A stretch of 64,000 nucleotides of DNA from the NCBI RefSeq assembly GCF_006715085.1, contig NZ_VFMM01000002.1, positions 558,001 to 622,000 of the forward strand. The letters run 5' to 3'. This document shows, piece after piece, positions 25,579 through 34,265 of the stretch. The DNA comes from Kribbella jejuensis. Lineage in GTDB: Bacteria; Actinomycetota; Actinomycetes; Propionibacteriales; Kribbellaceae. The translations under genes and the position numbers were made by a program. Below the pieces are notes generated by a model. The model had not been told where the DNA came from, did no database searches, and was given only the letters and a program-made list of their open reading frames with translations. How positions within the stretch are numbered: the stretch's first letter is position 1; the number at the start of each line of letters is the position of its first letter.

Positions 25579-26341
25579 AGAACCCGGACGGGCCCAGGTT
25601 CATCCCGCCCGGACCGGTGAGGACGCCGCCTTCGACCGGGAGGGTGTGGCCGGTGATCCAGGCGGCGTCGCCCGAGGCCAGGAAGGCGACCGCGGCGGCG
25701 ATGTCCTCCGGTTCGCCGACCCGGCCGAGCGGGTACATCCTGCTGAAGCGTTCCAGGGTGCCCGGCTGGTGATCCCAGACCGGGGTCCGAATGGTGCCGG
25801 GGGCAACGACATTGAAGCGGACGCCGAGTTCGCCGTACCGGGCGGCGTAGTTGACCGTCATCGCGATCTGGCCGGCCTTGGCGGCGGCGTACTCGATGTT
25901 GCCGAAGGCAGCGAGTCCGTTGACCGAGCTGATCGTGACGACGTTGCCGCGGTTCTTCACCAGTTGCGGGAGCGCGGCCTGGATACAGCGCGAGGCGCCG
26001 ACCAGGGTCAGGTCGAGTTGCGCGTGGAACTCCTCGGCGGACGCGTCCTCGGGGGCCGTCCGGACGATGCAGCCACCGGCGTTGTTGACCAGGACGTCCA
26101 GGCGGCCGAACCGCTCGGTCGCGGCCGCGACCGCCGCGTCCACGTCGGCGCGGTTCGTCACGTCGACGCGTAGCGGCAATGCCTGGTCGCCGATGCTCTT
26201 CGCGACCTCGGCGAGCTTGTCCTCCTGGAGGTCGGTCACCACCACCGCGGCGCCCTCGTCCGCCAGCCTGCGCGCGACCGCCGCACCGATACCCTGCGCG
26301 GCCGCGGTGATCAGCGCTACCTTGCCCTCGAATCGTTGCAT
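25553..26341 (-). CDS. Short-chain dehydrogenase/reductase
   Basis: A 262-residue classical SDR. The cofactor motif TAAAQGIGAA is at 12-21 (a variant of TGxxxGIG), with NNAG at 86-89, catalytic Ser138/Ser139 and YAAAK (Tyr151, Lys155). VDVTNRADV suggests NAD preference through the preceding acidic strand end (VVVTDLQED). The substrate is unknown. Its ATG shares one base with the stop of the TIGR03089 gene (TAATG), so the two are co-translated. Confidence 0.88.
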   Translation of the reverse strand: MQRFEGKVALITAAAQGIGAAVARRLADEGAAVVVTDLQEDKLAEVAKSIGDQALPLRVDVTNRADVDAAVAAATERFGRLDVLVNNAGGCIVRTAPEDASAEEFHAQLDLTLVGASRCIQAALPQLVKNRGNVVTISSVNGLAAFGNIEYAAAKAGQIAMTVNYAARYGELGVRFNVVAPGTIRTPVWDHQPGTLERFSRMYPLGRVGEPEDIAAAVAFLASGDAAWITGHTLPVEGGVLTGPGGMNLGPSGFFKKEYPES

Positions 26342-27021
26342 TACCCCTCCAGGACTCGATCGACCTTCTCGTCCGCTACCCGGCGGTCCAGCTTCGACGC
26401 GTCCAGGTTGCGGCAGAGCACGATCGAACCACCTCCCGCGATCACTCCGATCAGCAGGTTGACCCCGTCCCGGTCGGTCAGGGTCCGGGTGGTGAGGATG
26501 CGGTCCGCGACGGGTTCCGCCGTACCGATCAGTTGCTCGTGGGTGAGTTCGTCGTACGCCGGGGAGGTGGGCGTCGGCGGGTCGTACGGCGAGAAGACGT
26601 CGGGGTGGTTGTAGACCTCCGCGCCGTAGTCGTGCACGCCGTCCGGGAGCGGGTCACGGAACCGGCCGCCGAGGGGGAGGAGTGCGGACGCGACGGTCTC
26701 CCGCTCGCCGCGGATCGCGAGCTCCGGGCCGGTGATCGCCAGCGTTCCGGTGCCGCTGGTCAGGGCTGCACCGGCCGACCAGGTGGACAGCGCCCAGACC
26801 ACGCCGAGCCAGTGCGGCGGGAGGCCGATCGCGACGGTGTCGCCGGAGTCGACGTCGTACTCGTCCTGGAGCAGGTTGGCGGTCTTCGCCACCCAGTTCG
26901 CGGTGGTGACCGCGCTGAGTTCGATCCGCTCGCCGGTCGCGTCGTCGTAGTAGGTGAGGAACGGCTTGGCCCCGTCCCGGCGAACCGCGGCCGCGAACAG
27001 GTCGGGCAGGACTCGTGACAT
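26341..27021 (-). CDS. TIGR03089 family protein (AMP-binding-like)
   Basis: A 226-residue actinobacterial family protein starting MSRVLPDLFAAAVRRDGAKPFLTYYDDATGERIELSAVTTANWVAKTANLLQ, which resembles the front of acyl-CoA ligases but is too short for that fold. No ATP-grasp or adenylation core motif is seen, so a catalytic role is doubtful. ATG 27021 is preferred over GTG 27030 because TAGGGT lies seven bases before it. It is first in an operon with the SDR. In streptomycetes the family sits near mannose-nucleotide and LCP genes. Confidence 0.83.
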   Translation of the reverse strand: MSRVLPDLFAAAVRRDGAKPFLTYYDDATGERIELSAVTTANWVAKTANLLQDEYDVDSGDTVAIGLPPHWLGVVWALSTWSAGAALTSGTGTLAITGPELAIRGERETVASALLPLGGRFRDPLPDGVHDYGAEVYNHPDVFSPYDPPTPTSPAYDELTHEQLIGTAEPVADRILTTRTLTDRDGVNLLIGVIAGGGSIVLCRNLDASKLDRRVADEKVDRVLEG

Positions 27022-27028
27022 ATGGCCC

Positions 27029-27034
27029 ACCCTA
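27029..27034 (-). promoter_or_regulatory. -10 box, near-leaderless promoter (TIGR03089 gene)
   Basis: TAGGGT on the minus strand, seven bases before the ATG at 27021. Confidence 0.5.
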
Positions 27035-27089
27035 CGGTTCGCGCACAGGCGTACGTTGGAGGGGGAACAAGTGGAAAGAAGGGCTACCC

Positions 27090-27509
27090 ATGGTGCCGGA
27101 GCTAGCGCTGCCCGAAGGCGGCGAATGGATCGTCATCCTCGTTATCGTCGTACTGCTGTTCGGAGCCAAGAAACTCCCCGAACTGACCCGCAACGCCGCC
27201 AAGGCGATGAAGGAGTTCGAAAAGGCCCGCCAAGGCTCGGACGACGAAACCCCGGCCCAGGTAACCCAGTCCCAACCCCAGGCAACCCAGCCCCCACCGC
27301 CCCAAGCCCAGCAGCCCATCCAGCCCCAGGCCGCACAGCCCCAACCGCAGGCGACCCAGCCGCAGGCGCAGGCCCCTCAGCCACCCCAGCCGCAGGCCCA
27401 GGTCCAGACCCAGCCGGTCGGCCCTCCTGCCCCGCAAGCTCCAGCCGCGCCGCACGCCACGCCCGCGCCGCAGCCACCCACGGACGGCACGCAGAACACC
27501 GGCCAGTAG
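27090..27509 (+). CDS. tatA: Sec-independent protein translocase component TatA-like
   Basis: A 139-residue protein. A short N terminus is followed by the single helix GGEWIVILVIVVLLFG at 10-25, the hinge FGAKKLPELTRNAAKAMKEFEKARQ typical of TatA/TatB, and then a ~90-residue Gln/Pro-rich tail. It would assemble a twin-arginine pore with TatC, which is not in this window. The long Q/P tail is unusual next to the 60-90 residue standard. ATG 27090 follows GGAAAGAAGGG. Confidence 0.8.
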   Translation: MVPELALPEGGEWIVILVIVVLLFGAKKLPELTRNAAKAMKEFEKARQGSDDETPAQVTQSQPQATQPPPPQAQQPIQPQAAQPQPQATQPQAQAPQPPQPQAQVQTQPVGPPAPQAPAAPHATPAPQPPTDGTQNTGQ

Positions 27510-27529
27510 CCCGCAGGACGCCCGCCTCG

Positions 27530-28444
27530 TCAGGTGAGTTCGGCTGCCGTGGTGCGTAGGGCTGCGGCTACTACGGCTGTTGGTTCTGGGAGGGGGCCCG
27601 GCATGCGGGCGAGGAGGGTGCGGCGGAGTTCTTGGGGGCCTCCGGTGACTGGGAGGATTTTGATGCCGGGTGGGACTGCGGGGGTGAGGGATGCGGGGAT
27701 CGTGGTGATCCCGGCGCCGGCGGCGACCAGGTGGAGTTTGGCCAGCCAGTCGCGGGCCGTGTGGGCGATCAGCGGGCGCTCGTCAAGTCCGGGCCACACC
27801 CCCAACCACAGTTCACTGCTGGAAGCCGGCCCGGCGATCCAGCGTTGGCCGTGGAGGTCGGCGACCTCGACCGAGTCGTACGCCGCCAGCGGGTGACTGG
27901 CCGGCACCGCCAGGCGCAGGCTTCGTTCGGCCAGGGTCTCGAGTTCGAGCGCCGGTGATTCCGCGTCCGGCGGGCGGAACGGTGGCGCGGACGCGATCAG
28001 CGCCAGGTCGATCGTCCCGGCCCGGAGCGCCCGCACCAGCGCGGGCGTGGAACCCTCGCGCGTCGTCACAGTCACGGCCGGGTGCGTACGCCGTACCGCG
28101 CTGATTGCCCGTGGCAACAAAATCGCGCCGGCGCTGGGAAACCAACCGAGCCGCACGGTACCGCCCGCAGCCGGCAGCCCGGCGAGCTCCCGCGCTGTCG
28201 CGTCGAGCTGATCGAGGATCCCGGCCGCGGTCCGAAGTACGACCCGCCCGGACGCCGTCAGCTCGACCCCGTCGCGCCGCCGCTCCAGCAGCCGGCCCCC
28301 GGCGGCGCGTTCGAGTGTGGCGATCTGCCGGGAGACCGCGGACTGCGTGTACCCGAGCGCGCTCGCCGCAGCGGTGAACGTACCCCGCTCCGCCACCTCC
28401 CGGAACACCCGCAACGCGACCAGCGAGACGTCGGTGAGGTCCAT
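27530..28444 (-). CDS. LysR-family transcriptional regulator
   Basis: A 304-residue regulator. The N-terminal helix-turn-helix reads SLVALRVFREVAERGTFTAAASALGYTQSAVSRQIATLER (about 6-45), and the substrate-binding domain from about 90 includes GTVRLGWFPSAG and TTIPASLTP. ATG 28444 is preferred over the one at 28462. It is divergent from an SDR gene; the gap contains ATACCACGTGTG around the E-box-like CACGTG, near the expected T-N11-A LysR site. It probably controls the SDR. Confidence 0.87.
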   Translation of the reverse strand: MDLTDVSLVALRVFREVAERGTFTAAASALGYTQSAVSRQIATLERAAGGRLLERRRDGVELTASGRVVLRTAAGILDQLDATARELAGLPAAGGTVRLGWFPSAGAILLPRAISAVRRTHPAVTVTTREGSTPALVRALRAGTIDLALIASAPPFRPPDAESPALELETLAERSLRLAVPASHPLAAYDSVEVADLHGQRWIAGPASSSELWLGVWPGLDERPLIAHTARDWLAKLHLVAAGAGITTIPASLTPAVPPGIKILPVTGGPQELRRTLLARMPGPLPEPTAVVAAALRTTAAELT

Positions 28445-28502
28445 GACATCTACGCATACCACGTGTGCCGAACTTTCGTTGGAGTCATGCCTCCCACGGA
28501 CC

Positions 28503-28508
28503 TACGTT
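28503..28508 (+). promoter_or_regulatory. -10 box of a leaderless promoter (SDR)
   Basis: TACGTT followed by exactly six bases and the ATG at 28515. Confidence 0.55.
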
Positions 28509-28514
28509 GAAGGC

Positions 28515-29348
28515 ATGAGAACCGCACTGATCACCGGAGCCAACCAAGGCATCGGATATGCACTCGTAGCAGAACTCGCCGACCGGATGGACCCCGACGA
28601 CCTCGTCATCCTCACCGGCCGCAACTCCGAACGCGTCGCCGCAGCGGCAAGCCGGCTCCAGGGAAAGGGCAAGGCCCGGGTCGAGGGGCGGGTGCTGGAC
28701 GTCACCGATGGTGAGGCCGTGCGCCGGTTGGCCGTCGAGCTCGGCGGCGTGGACATCGTGGTGTCGAACGCGGTCGGGCCGTTGGAGCCGGGGAAGACCG
28801 CCGCGGAACAGGTGGACGAGTTCGTGGACGTGGCGAACCTCGGCGCGCAGTCGATACTGCGGGCGTTCGGGCCGATCCTGCGACCGGGTGGCCGGCTGAT
28901 CGTGGTGGCGAGCTCGCTGGGGACGCTGGCACAGCTCCCGGAGAAGTTGTGGGACCGGTTCGACGGCGCCTCGCTGGAGGACGTCGAGAAGGTCGTCGAG
29001 GAGTGGCGTACGGCGGTACACGACGGTACGGCGGCCGCGGCCGGTTGGCCCGAATGGATCAACCTCCCGTCGAAGGTCGCCCAGGTGGCGGCGGTCCGCG
29101 CGGTTGCGGCGGAGCGTCGTACGACGGATCTCGCCGACGGCACGCTGGTCGCGTCGGTGTGCCCGGGGCTGGTCGACACCCGCGCCTCGCGGCCGTGGTT
29201 CGAGGACTTCAGCCAGGCGAAGTCGCCGGCCGACGCGGTCGTACCGATCGCGGACCTGATCCTCGCCGACCACGTCGACCCCGACCAGTACGGCGAACTG
29301 ATCCGCGACGGCCAGGTCGTTCCGTGGAAGCCGTTCATCACCCAGTAA
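28515..29348 (+). CDS. SDR family protein with the catalytic Tyr replaced
   Basis: A 277-residue protein with a carbonyl-reductase-like fold. ITGANQGIGYALVAEL is at 6-21 and VVASSLGT puts Ser133/Ser134 at the catalytic serine. The active-site YxxxK reads N-L-P-S-K: Lys187 is kept but Asn183 replaces the tyrosine. It may still bind NADP as a sensor or have a changed mechanism. It is divergent from the LysR gene, its probable regulator. A -10 box six bases before the ATG supports the start. Confidence 0.8.
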   Translation: MRTALITGANQGIGYALVAELADRMDPDDLVILTGRNSERVAAAASRLQGKGKARVEGRVLDVTDGEAVRRLAVELGGVDIVVSNAVGPLEPGKTAAEQVDEFVDVANLGAQSILRAFGPILRPGGRLIVVASSLGTLAQLPEKLWDRFDGASLEDVEKVVEEWRTAVHDGTAAAAGWPEWINLPSKVAQVAAVRAVAAERRTTDLADGTLVASVCPGLVDTRASRPWFEDFSQAKSPADAVVPIADLILADHVDPDQYGELIRDGQVVPWKPFITQ

Positions 29349-29421
29349 GGCGTTCTTCACCCTGAGTCAGGGCCGGCCACCGGCGAACGACCCCGCGGTC
29401 GTGCGGGTGCTCGAATTCCCA

Positions 29422-29427
29422 TAGGGT
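29422..29427 (+). promoter_or_regulatory. -10 box of a leaderless promoter (CNNM/CBS gene 1)
   Basis: TAGGGT followed by exactly six bases and the ATG at 29434. Confidence 0.6.
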
Positions 29428-29433
29428 CTTGTC

Positions 29434-30771
29434 ATGCTGATCCTGGCCGGCCTGGCTCTGATCCTGGTGCTGACCGTTGCCACGGGCTACTTCGTCTCCC
29501 AGGAGTTCGCGTATGTCGCCGTCGACCGGAGCCGGCTGCGGACGCTGGCCGCGGACGGTGACCCGGCCGCCGCGCGGGCACTGAAGGTCACGTCGCGGCT
29601 GTCGTTCGTCCTGTCCGGCGCACAGGTCGGCATCACGATCACCGCGCTGCTCGCCGGGTACTTCGCCGAGCCCTACCTGGGCGAGGGCCTGGAGCACCTG
29701 CTCGGCGCGGCCGGCGTACCCAAGAGCGTGAGCCTGTCGATCTCGGTGGTCCTGGCGTTGCTGTTGGCAACGATCATCCAGATGGTGCTCGGCGAGCTGG
29801 CCCCGAAGAACCTGGCGATCGCGCGCGCCGAGGCGATCGCGCTGCGGCTGTCCAGGTCGACGCTGATGTACCTGGCGGTGGCCGGCCCGGTGATCCACCT
29901 GTTCGACTCCGCGTCGAACCGGATCCTCCGCCGGGTCGGCATCGAGCCGGTCGAGGAGCTGCCGCAGGGCGCGACCGCGCAGGAGCTCGACCGGATCATC
30001 GAGACGTCGTACGAACAGGGCCTGCTCGACGAGGACACCATGCGGCTGCTCGACCGCGGCCTGGACTTCCGCGGCCGGACCGCCGGCGAGGCGATGGTGC
30101 CGCGGGTCGACGTGGTCACCGTGCACCGCGACGAGCCGTTGACCCGCGTGGTCGAGCTGCAGGACACCGGGCACAGCCGGTTCCCGGTCGTCGGCGAGTC
30201 GGTCGACGAGGTGGTCGGCGTGGTCGCGATCGGCGACGTGGTCGAGCTCGAACCGGCCGACCGCGCGGCGATCGCGGTCGGATCGCTGGCGTCCCAGCCG
30301 GTCGTCGTACCGACGACGCTGCCGCTGCCCGCCGTACTGGAACGCCTGCGGGTCGCGCGCCGGCAGCTCGCGATCGTCGTCGACGAGTACGGCGGGTTCG
30401 CGGGCATCGTCTCGCTGGAGGACATCGCCGAGGAACTGGTCGGCGAGATCCGCGACGAGGACGACCTCCCCGAAACCGGGCTGGTGCAGGGCGGCGACGG
30501 CTCGTGGGTGGTACCGGCCAGATGGCGGCTCGACGAGGTCGCGGAGGCCACCGGCGTACCGCTGCCCGAGAGCGACGACTACGAGACCGTGTCCGGACTG
30601 GTGATGGCGCTGCTCGGGCGGATCCCCGCCGTCGGCGACACGCTCGTCGTCGACCTGCCGCAGCGGATCGACCACGACGGCAGGCCGTTGCCGGCGGAGT
30701 CCGTACGGCTCACGGTGCAGACGATCGAGCGCCGGGTGCCGGGCATCGTGATGATGGAACGAGTGGCATGA
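29434..30771 (+). CDS. CNNM/HlyC-CorC family transporter-like protein, first copy
   Basis: A 445-residue protein. The CNNM membrane domain (about 1-190) includes SGAQVGITITALLAGYFAEP and QMVLGELAPKNLAIARAE. Two CBS domains (about 205-330) include MVPRVDVVTV and DEYGGFAGIVSLEDIAEELVGEI. A C-terminal CorC_HlyC domain follows at about 345-432. Related proteins are implicated in Mg2+ or Co2+ efflux. It overlaps the next, similar gene by ATGA, so the two are co-translated. The name hemolysin is historical; ion transport is the likely role. Confidence 0.87.
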   Translation: MLILAGLALILVLTVATGYFVSQEFAYVAVDRSRLRTLAADGDPAAARALKVTSRLSFVLSGAQVGITITALLAGYFAEPYLGEGLEHLLGAAGVPKSVSLSISVVLALLLATIIQMVLGELAPKNLAIARAEAIALRLSRSTLMYLAVAGPVIHLFDSASNRILRRVGIEPVEELPQGATAQELDRIIETSYEQGLLDEDTMRLLDRGLDFRGRTAGEAMVPRVDVVTVHRDEPLTRVVELQDTGHSRFPVVGESVDEVVGVVAIGDVVELEPADRAAIAVGSLASQPVVVPTTLPLPAVLERLRVARRQLAIVVDEYGGFAGIVSLEDIAEELVGEIRDEDDLPETGLVQGGDGSWVVPARWRLDEVAEATGVPLPESDDYETVSGLVMALLGRIPAVGDTLVVDLPQRIDHDGRPLPAESVRLTVQTIERRVPGIVMMERVA

Positions 30772-31829
30772 GTACGACGTGGGCGTTGCTCATCTCCGCC
30801 GTACTGCTGGCGCTGAACGGGTTCTTCGTCGCGGCCGAGTTCGCGTTGGTGGCGTCGAAACGGCACCGGCTCGAGGAGGCGGCCGCGTCCGGCAGCCGAT
30901 CCGCACGGGCCGCGATCGCCGGCGTCAGCGAGTTGTCGCTGATGCTCGCGGGGGCGCAGCTCGGGATCACGTTGTGCACGCTGGGGCTCGGTTCGCTGAG
31001 CGAGCCGGCGGTCGCGCACCTGCTGCATCCGCTGTTCGAGCTGGCACACGTTCCCGAGGGCGTCGGGCATGTGATCGCCCTCGTCATCGCGGTCGGCGGT
31101 ATCGGCCTGCTGCACGTGCTGCTCGGCGAAATGGCGCCGAAGTCGTGGGCGATCAGCAACCCGGAACGGTCGGCGTTGATCCTCGCGATGCCGTTCCGCG
31201 GGTTCACGTACGTGTTCCGCCCGCTGCTGAGCGTCCTGAACTGGATCGCGAACCTCTGCGTGCGGTTGATCGGCGTGACCCCGCAGAACGAGATCGCCAA
31301 CGCACACGGTCCGGACGAGCTGCGGCTGCTGATCGAGTCGTCGCGCGAGCACGGCACGCTCGAAGAGCCCGAGCACGAACTGCTGACCGCGATGCTGGCG
31401 TTGCAGAACACCACGGTCGGTCAGGTGATGACGCCGATCGCGGAGCTGTCCACGGTCGCGTCGACCGCGTCGGCCCGCGAGGTCGAGCGGACCAGCCGGC
31501 GCGAAGGTCACTCGCGCCTGGCGGTGGTGAGGTCAGGTCCTGGATCACCAGGGATCTGTGGCATCGTGCACGTCCGCGACGCGGCCCGGGTGACGACCGC
31601 GGGCGACACGACGAGCCGGGCCGCGGACCTGATGACGGCGCCGCTCGAACTCGGTGCGAACACCCCGGTGGCGAAGGCGATCCGGACCATGCGCGAGGAA
31701 CGCTCACAGCTCGCGGTCGTCCGCGGCGGGGACCAGGCGATCGGGGTCGTCGCGCTGGAGGACCTGCTCGAAGAGGTGATCGGTGAGTTCGACGACGAGA
31801 CCGATCCGATCGTCAGGGCCGCTGAATAG
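30768..31829 (+). CDS. CNNM/CBS family protein, second copy (no CorC domain)
   Basis: A 353-residue paralogue of the gene before it. The CNNM domain includes AGAQLGITLCTLGLGSLSEPAVAHLL and LLGEMAPKSWAISNP; a CBS pair follows (MTPIAELSTV and SQLAVVRGGDQAIGVVALEDLLEEVIGEF). The protein ends there, lacking the CorC_HlyC domain, so the pair could form an unequal dimer. ATG 30768 overlaps the previous stop. Such tandem pairs are common in actinobacteria. Confidence 0.87.
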   Translation: MSTTWALLISAVLLALNGFFVAAEFALVASKRHRLEEAAASGSRSARAAIAGVSELSLMLAGAQLGITLCTLGLGSLSEPAVAHLLHPLFELAHVPEGVGHVIALVIAVGGIGLLHVLLGEMAPKSWAISNPERSALILAMPFRGFTYVFRPLLSVLNWIANLCVRLIGVTPQNEIANAHGPDELRLLIESSREHGTLEEPEHELLTAMLALQNTTVGQVMTPIAELSTVASTASAREVERTSRREGHSRLAVVRSGPGSPGICGIVHVRDAARVTTAGDTTSRAADLMTAPLELGANTPVAKAIRTMREERSQLAVVRGGDQAIGVVALEDLLEEVIGEFDDETDPIVRAAE

Positions 31830-31835
31830 CAGGGT

Positions 31836-31841
31836 TACGGT
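31836..31841 (+). promoter_or_regulatory. -10 box near the nadK start
   Basis: TACGGT, five bases before the GTG at 31847, without a ribosome site between. Confidence 0.45.
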
Positions 31842-31846
31842 GTGGT

Positions 31847-32911
31847 GTGGCGATTAAACGGCTTGGCTTGGTGGTTCATCAGGGTCGTCCGACAGCGGTT
31901 GAGACCGCTGAGACGGTACGGCGCTGGGCGACCGCTCACGGTATCGGCTGTACCGACATCGACGTCTGGAAGGACCACCAGGAACGCCGTACCGGTACCG
32001 ACGAGCTGCATCACGCCGGCGACCCGGACCTGGTCGTCACGCTCGGCGGCGACGGGACGTTCCTGCGCGGCGCGCGGATCGCGGCGAAGAACAACGCCGC
32101 CGTCCTCGGGGTCGATCTCGGCAAGGTCGGGTTCCTGACCGAGGTCGCCTGCAAGGACGTCGAGGCCGCGCTCGAAGCGGTGCACCACGGCGGCGCGACG
32201 TACGAGGAACGGATGACGCTGACGATGCGCGCGTCGCGGCCGTTGGAGATCCCGGCCGGCATCGAGTCGCTGCTGCGGTACGGGCACGGGCCGTCGCTTC
32301 CACCGCCGCCGGTGCGGCACGAGATGGCCGAGGGCGACGGGTGGGGGATGGCGCTCGACGTGACCGCGTTGAACGACGTCGTGGTGGAGAAGCTGGCGCG
32401 CGATCACCAGGTCGCGTTGGGCGTGTACCTGTCCGGGCGGCTGCTGGCGTCGTACTCCGCCGATGCCGTGATCGTGGCGACGCCGACCGGGTCGACGGCG
32501 TACAGCTTCGCGGCCGGTGGGCCGATCCTGTCGCCGAACACCGAGGCGATCGTGTTCACTCCGGTCGCGCCGCACATGACGTTCAACCGTACGGTCGTCG
32601 CGGCGCCGGACGAGCCGATCGCGCTGCGGGTGCTGCCGCATTCGGGGCAGGCGGCGGTGAGCATCGACGGGCAGCTGCGCGGCGTACTCGATCCGGGGGA
32701 CTGGATCGGGGTGTACGGGTCACCGCGGCGGCTGCGGTTGGTACGGCTTCGGCCGACCGACTTCTACGGGCGGCTGCGAGACAGGTTCCGGCTCACGGAC
32801 GCGCCCGCGACCGCGCTGGACGGCGAGGCCGAACTGTTCTGGCAGCCCGCGGATACGCCTGTCCCACCGGACCTTCAGCACTTGCGTCTGTCGCCTGGTG
32901 ACGACCGGTAG
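31847..32911 (+). CDS. nadK: NAD kinase (ATP/polyphosphate-dependent)
   Basis: A 354-residue NAD kinase: GGDGT is at 67-71 with catalytic Asp69, ALNDVVVEK near 176-184, and TPTGSTAYSFAAGGPILSP, the family's NAD-binding block, near 209-227. It phosphorylates NAD to NADP. Two insertions, a Pro-rich one around residues 130-160 and a C-terminal tail, make it longer than the usual ~300. It lies away from recN, where the housekeeping gene usually sits, so this may be a second kinase. The start is GTG 31847. Its stop codon TAG overlaps the -10 box of manC. Confidence 0.85.
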   Translation: MAIKRLGLVVHQGRPTAVETAETVRRWATAHGIGCTDIDVWKDHQERRTGTDELHHAGDPDLVVTLGGDGTFLRGARIAAKNNAAVLGVDLGKVGFLTEVACKDVEAALEAVHHGGATYEERMTLTMRASRPLEIPAGIESLLRYGHGPSLPPPPVRHEMAEGDGWGMALDVTALNDVVVEKLARDHQVALGVYLSGRLLASYSADAVIVATPTGSTAYSFAAGGPILSPNTEAIVFTPVAPHMTFNRTVVAAPDEPIALRVLPHSGQAAVSIDGQLRGVLDPGDWIGVYGSPRRLRLVRLRPTDFYGRLRDRFRLTDAPATALDGEAELFWQPADTPVPPDLQHLRLSPGDDR

Positions 32912-32914
32912 GGT
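32909..32914 (+). promoter_or_regulatory. -10 box of leaderless manC promoter, formed from the nadK stop
   Basis: TAGGGT, whose TAG is the nadK stop codon, followed by exactly six bases and the ATG at 32921. Confidence 0.6.
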
Positions 32915-32920
32915 CTCTCC

Positions 32921-34015
32921 ATGCGAAACGTGGTGATCCTCGCCGGTGGTTCGGGGACGCGGTTGTGGCCGATGTCCAGAGACGACCGGCCGAAGCAGGT
33001 GCTGCCGTTGGCGGCCGGCCAGTCGCTGCTGCGGGTGGCGTACAACCGGCTGCTCGGACTCGTCGACCCGGAGAACATCTACGTCTGCACGGTCGGCGCG
33101 ATCACCGACGTCGTCCGCAAGGAACTCCCCGAGCTCGGCCCGCACAACATCATCGGCGAACCCGCCCGGCGCGATACCGCGAACGCGATCGGCCTCGCCT
33201 CGGCCGTGGTGGCGCGCAACGATCCGGACGCCGTCGTCGCGTTCGTCGGCTCCGACCACCTGATCAGCCCCGAGCAGGAGTTCCGGGACGCGATCGAGCA
33301 GGGCTTCGAGGTCGTCGAGGCGCGCCCCCGGTCCCTGGTCACGTTCGGGATCGAGCCGACCCACCCGCACACCGGCCTCGGCTACATCGAGCGCGGCGCG
33401 CCGATCGAGGGCACCACGGCGTACGTCGTCGACCGCTTCCGCGAGAAGCCGGACCGCGAGACCGCCGAGGAGTACCTGGCCACCGGACGGTTCTGGTGGA
33501 ACTCCGGCATGTTCGTGTGGCGCGCATCGACCGTGCTGAACGTCCTCGACACCCTGCTGCCCGAATCGGCCGCCCGATTGCGCGACGTCGCCGCGGTCTG
33601 GGACACACCGGCCCGCGAGCAGACCCTCGCCGAGATCTACCCGAACCTCCGCAAGATCAGCATCGACTACGCCGTGATGGAACCGGCGTCCCAGGGCAAG
33701 GTCGACGCGGACGTGGTCGTCGTACCGATGCCCGTCCACTGGCTCGACGTCGGCTCCTGGGCCGCGCTGGCCGACACCTACACCGCCGACCCCAACGGCA
33801 ACCGCACCGACGGCGCCACCCTCAGCTGCCTGCTCGATTCCCACGACAACATCATCGTCACCGACGACCCCGACCACCTGGTCGCAACCGTCGGCCTGCG
33901 CAGCCACATCATCGTCCACACCCAAGACGTCACCATGGTCTGCCCCCTCTCCGACGGCGAACGAGTAAAAGACCTGGTAGCCCAAGTCCAGTCAGACCAC
34001 GCCCGGTACCTCTGA
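32921..34015 (+). CDS. manC: Mannose-1-phosphate guanylyltransferase
   Basis: A 364-residue nucleotidyltransferase. GGSGTRLWPMSRDDRPKQ at 9-26 is the family signature that binds GTP and metal. FVGSDHLISPEQEF holds the active-site Asp-His pair; FWWNSGMFVWRA and HWLDVGSWAAL are further ManC blocks. It makes GDP-mannose from mannose-1-phosphate and GTP; the precursor is made by manB and manA elsewhere in this window. A type II isomerase domain is absent, as expected of a single-function ManC. The downstream flank is the repeat array. Confidence 0.9.
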   Translation: MRNVVILAGGSGTRLWPMSRDDRPKQVLPLAAGQSLLRVAYNRLLGLVDPENIYVCTVGAITDVVRKELPELGPHNIIGEPARRDTANAIGLASAVVARNDPDAVVAFVGSDHLISPEQEFRDAIEQGFEVVEARPRSLVTFGIEPTHPHTGLGYIERGAPIEGTTAYVVDRFREKPDRETAEEYLATGRFWWNSGMFVWRASTVLNVLDTLLPESAARLRDVAAVWDTPAREQTLAEIYPNLRKISIDYAVMEPASQGKVDADVVVVPMPVHWLDVGSWAALADTYTADPNGNRTDGATLSCLLDSHDNIIVTDDPDHLVATVGLRSHIIVHTQDVTMVCPLSDGERVKDLVAQVQSDHARYL

Positions 34016-34023
34016 GGTCCGCC

Positions 34024-34265
34024 CGCGCACGCTCCGCAGGTGCTCCGGTCGCGGTGCTCCCTCCCGCACCTGCTCCGCGCACTCCCACCCACCCCCGGGC
34101 TGCCGCCCGAAGCATCCGTTTCCGGCTGACGCCGGGAGTTTCCGGCTGGCGCCGGGAGAGTTTCCGGCTGCCGCCGGGGAGTTGAGAGCTGCCGCTCGCG
34201 GGTGACTGCTTGGCGGGTGTGTTGCGTGAGCTGGATGTGGTGAGAGGTGGATGTGGTCAGCCCCG
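34024..34265 (+). repeat. Repeat unit 1, forward
   Basis: The first of a family of related units between the converging manC and DUF3105 genes. Its core starts with GCTCCGCAGGTGCTCCGGTC at 34031, goes on to a CCCACCC block and three ~21-base hairpin-prone repeats (TTTCCGGCTGGCGCCGGGAG type, 34120-34180), then GAGCTGCCGCTCGCGGGTGA and a CTGGATGTGGTGAG tail. Bases 34021-34130 align without gaps to 34261-34370, offset 240, with about nine differences. No ribosome site or consistent reading frame was found. Confidence 0.8.
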
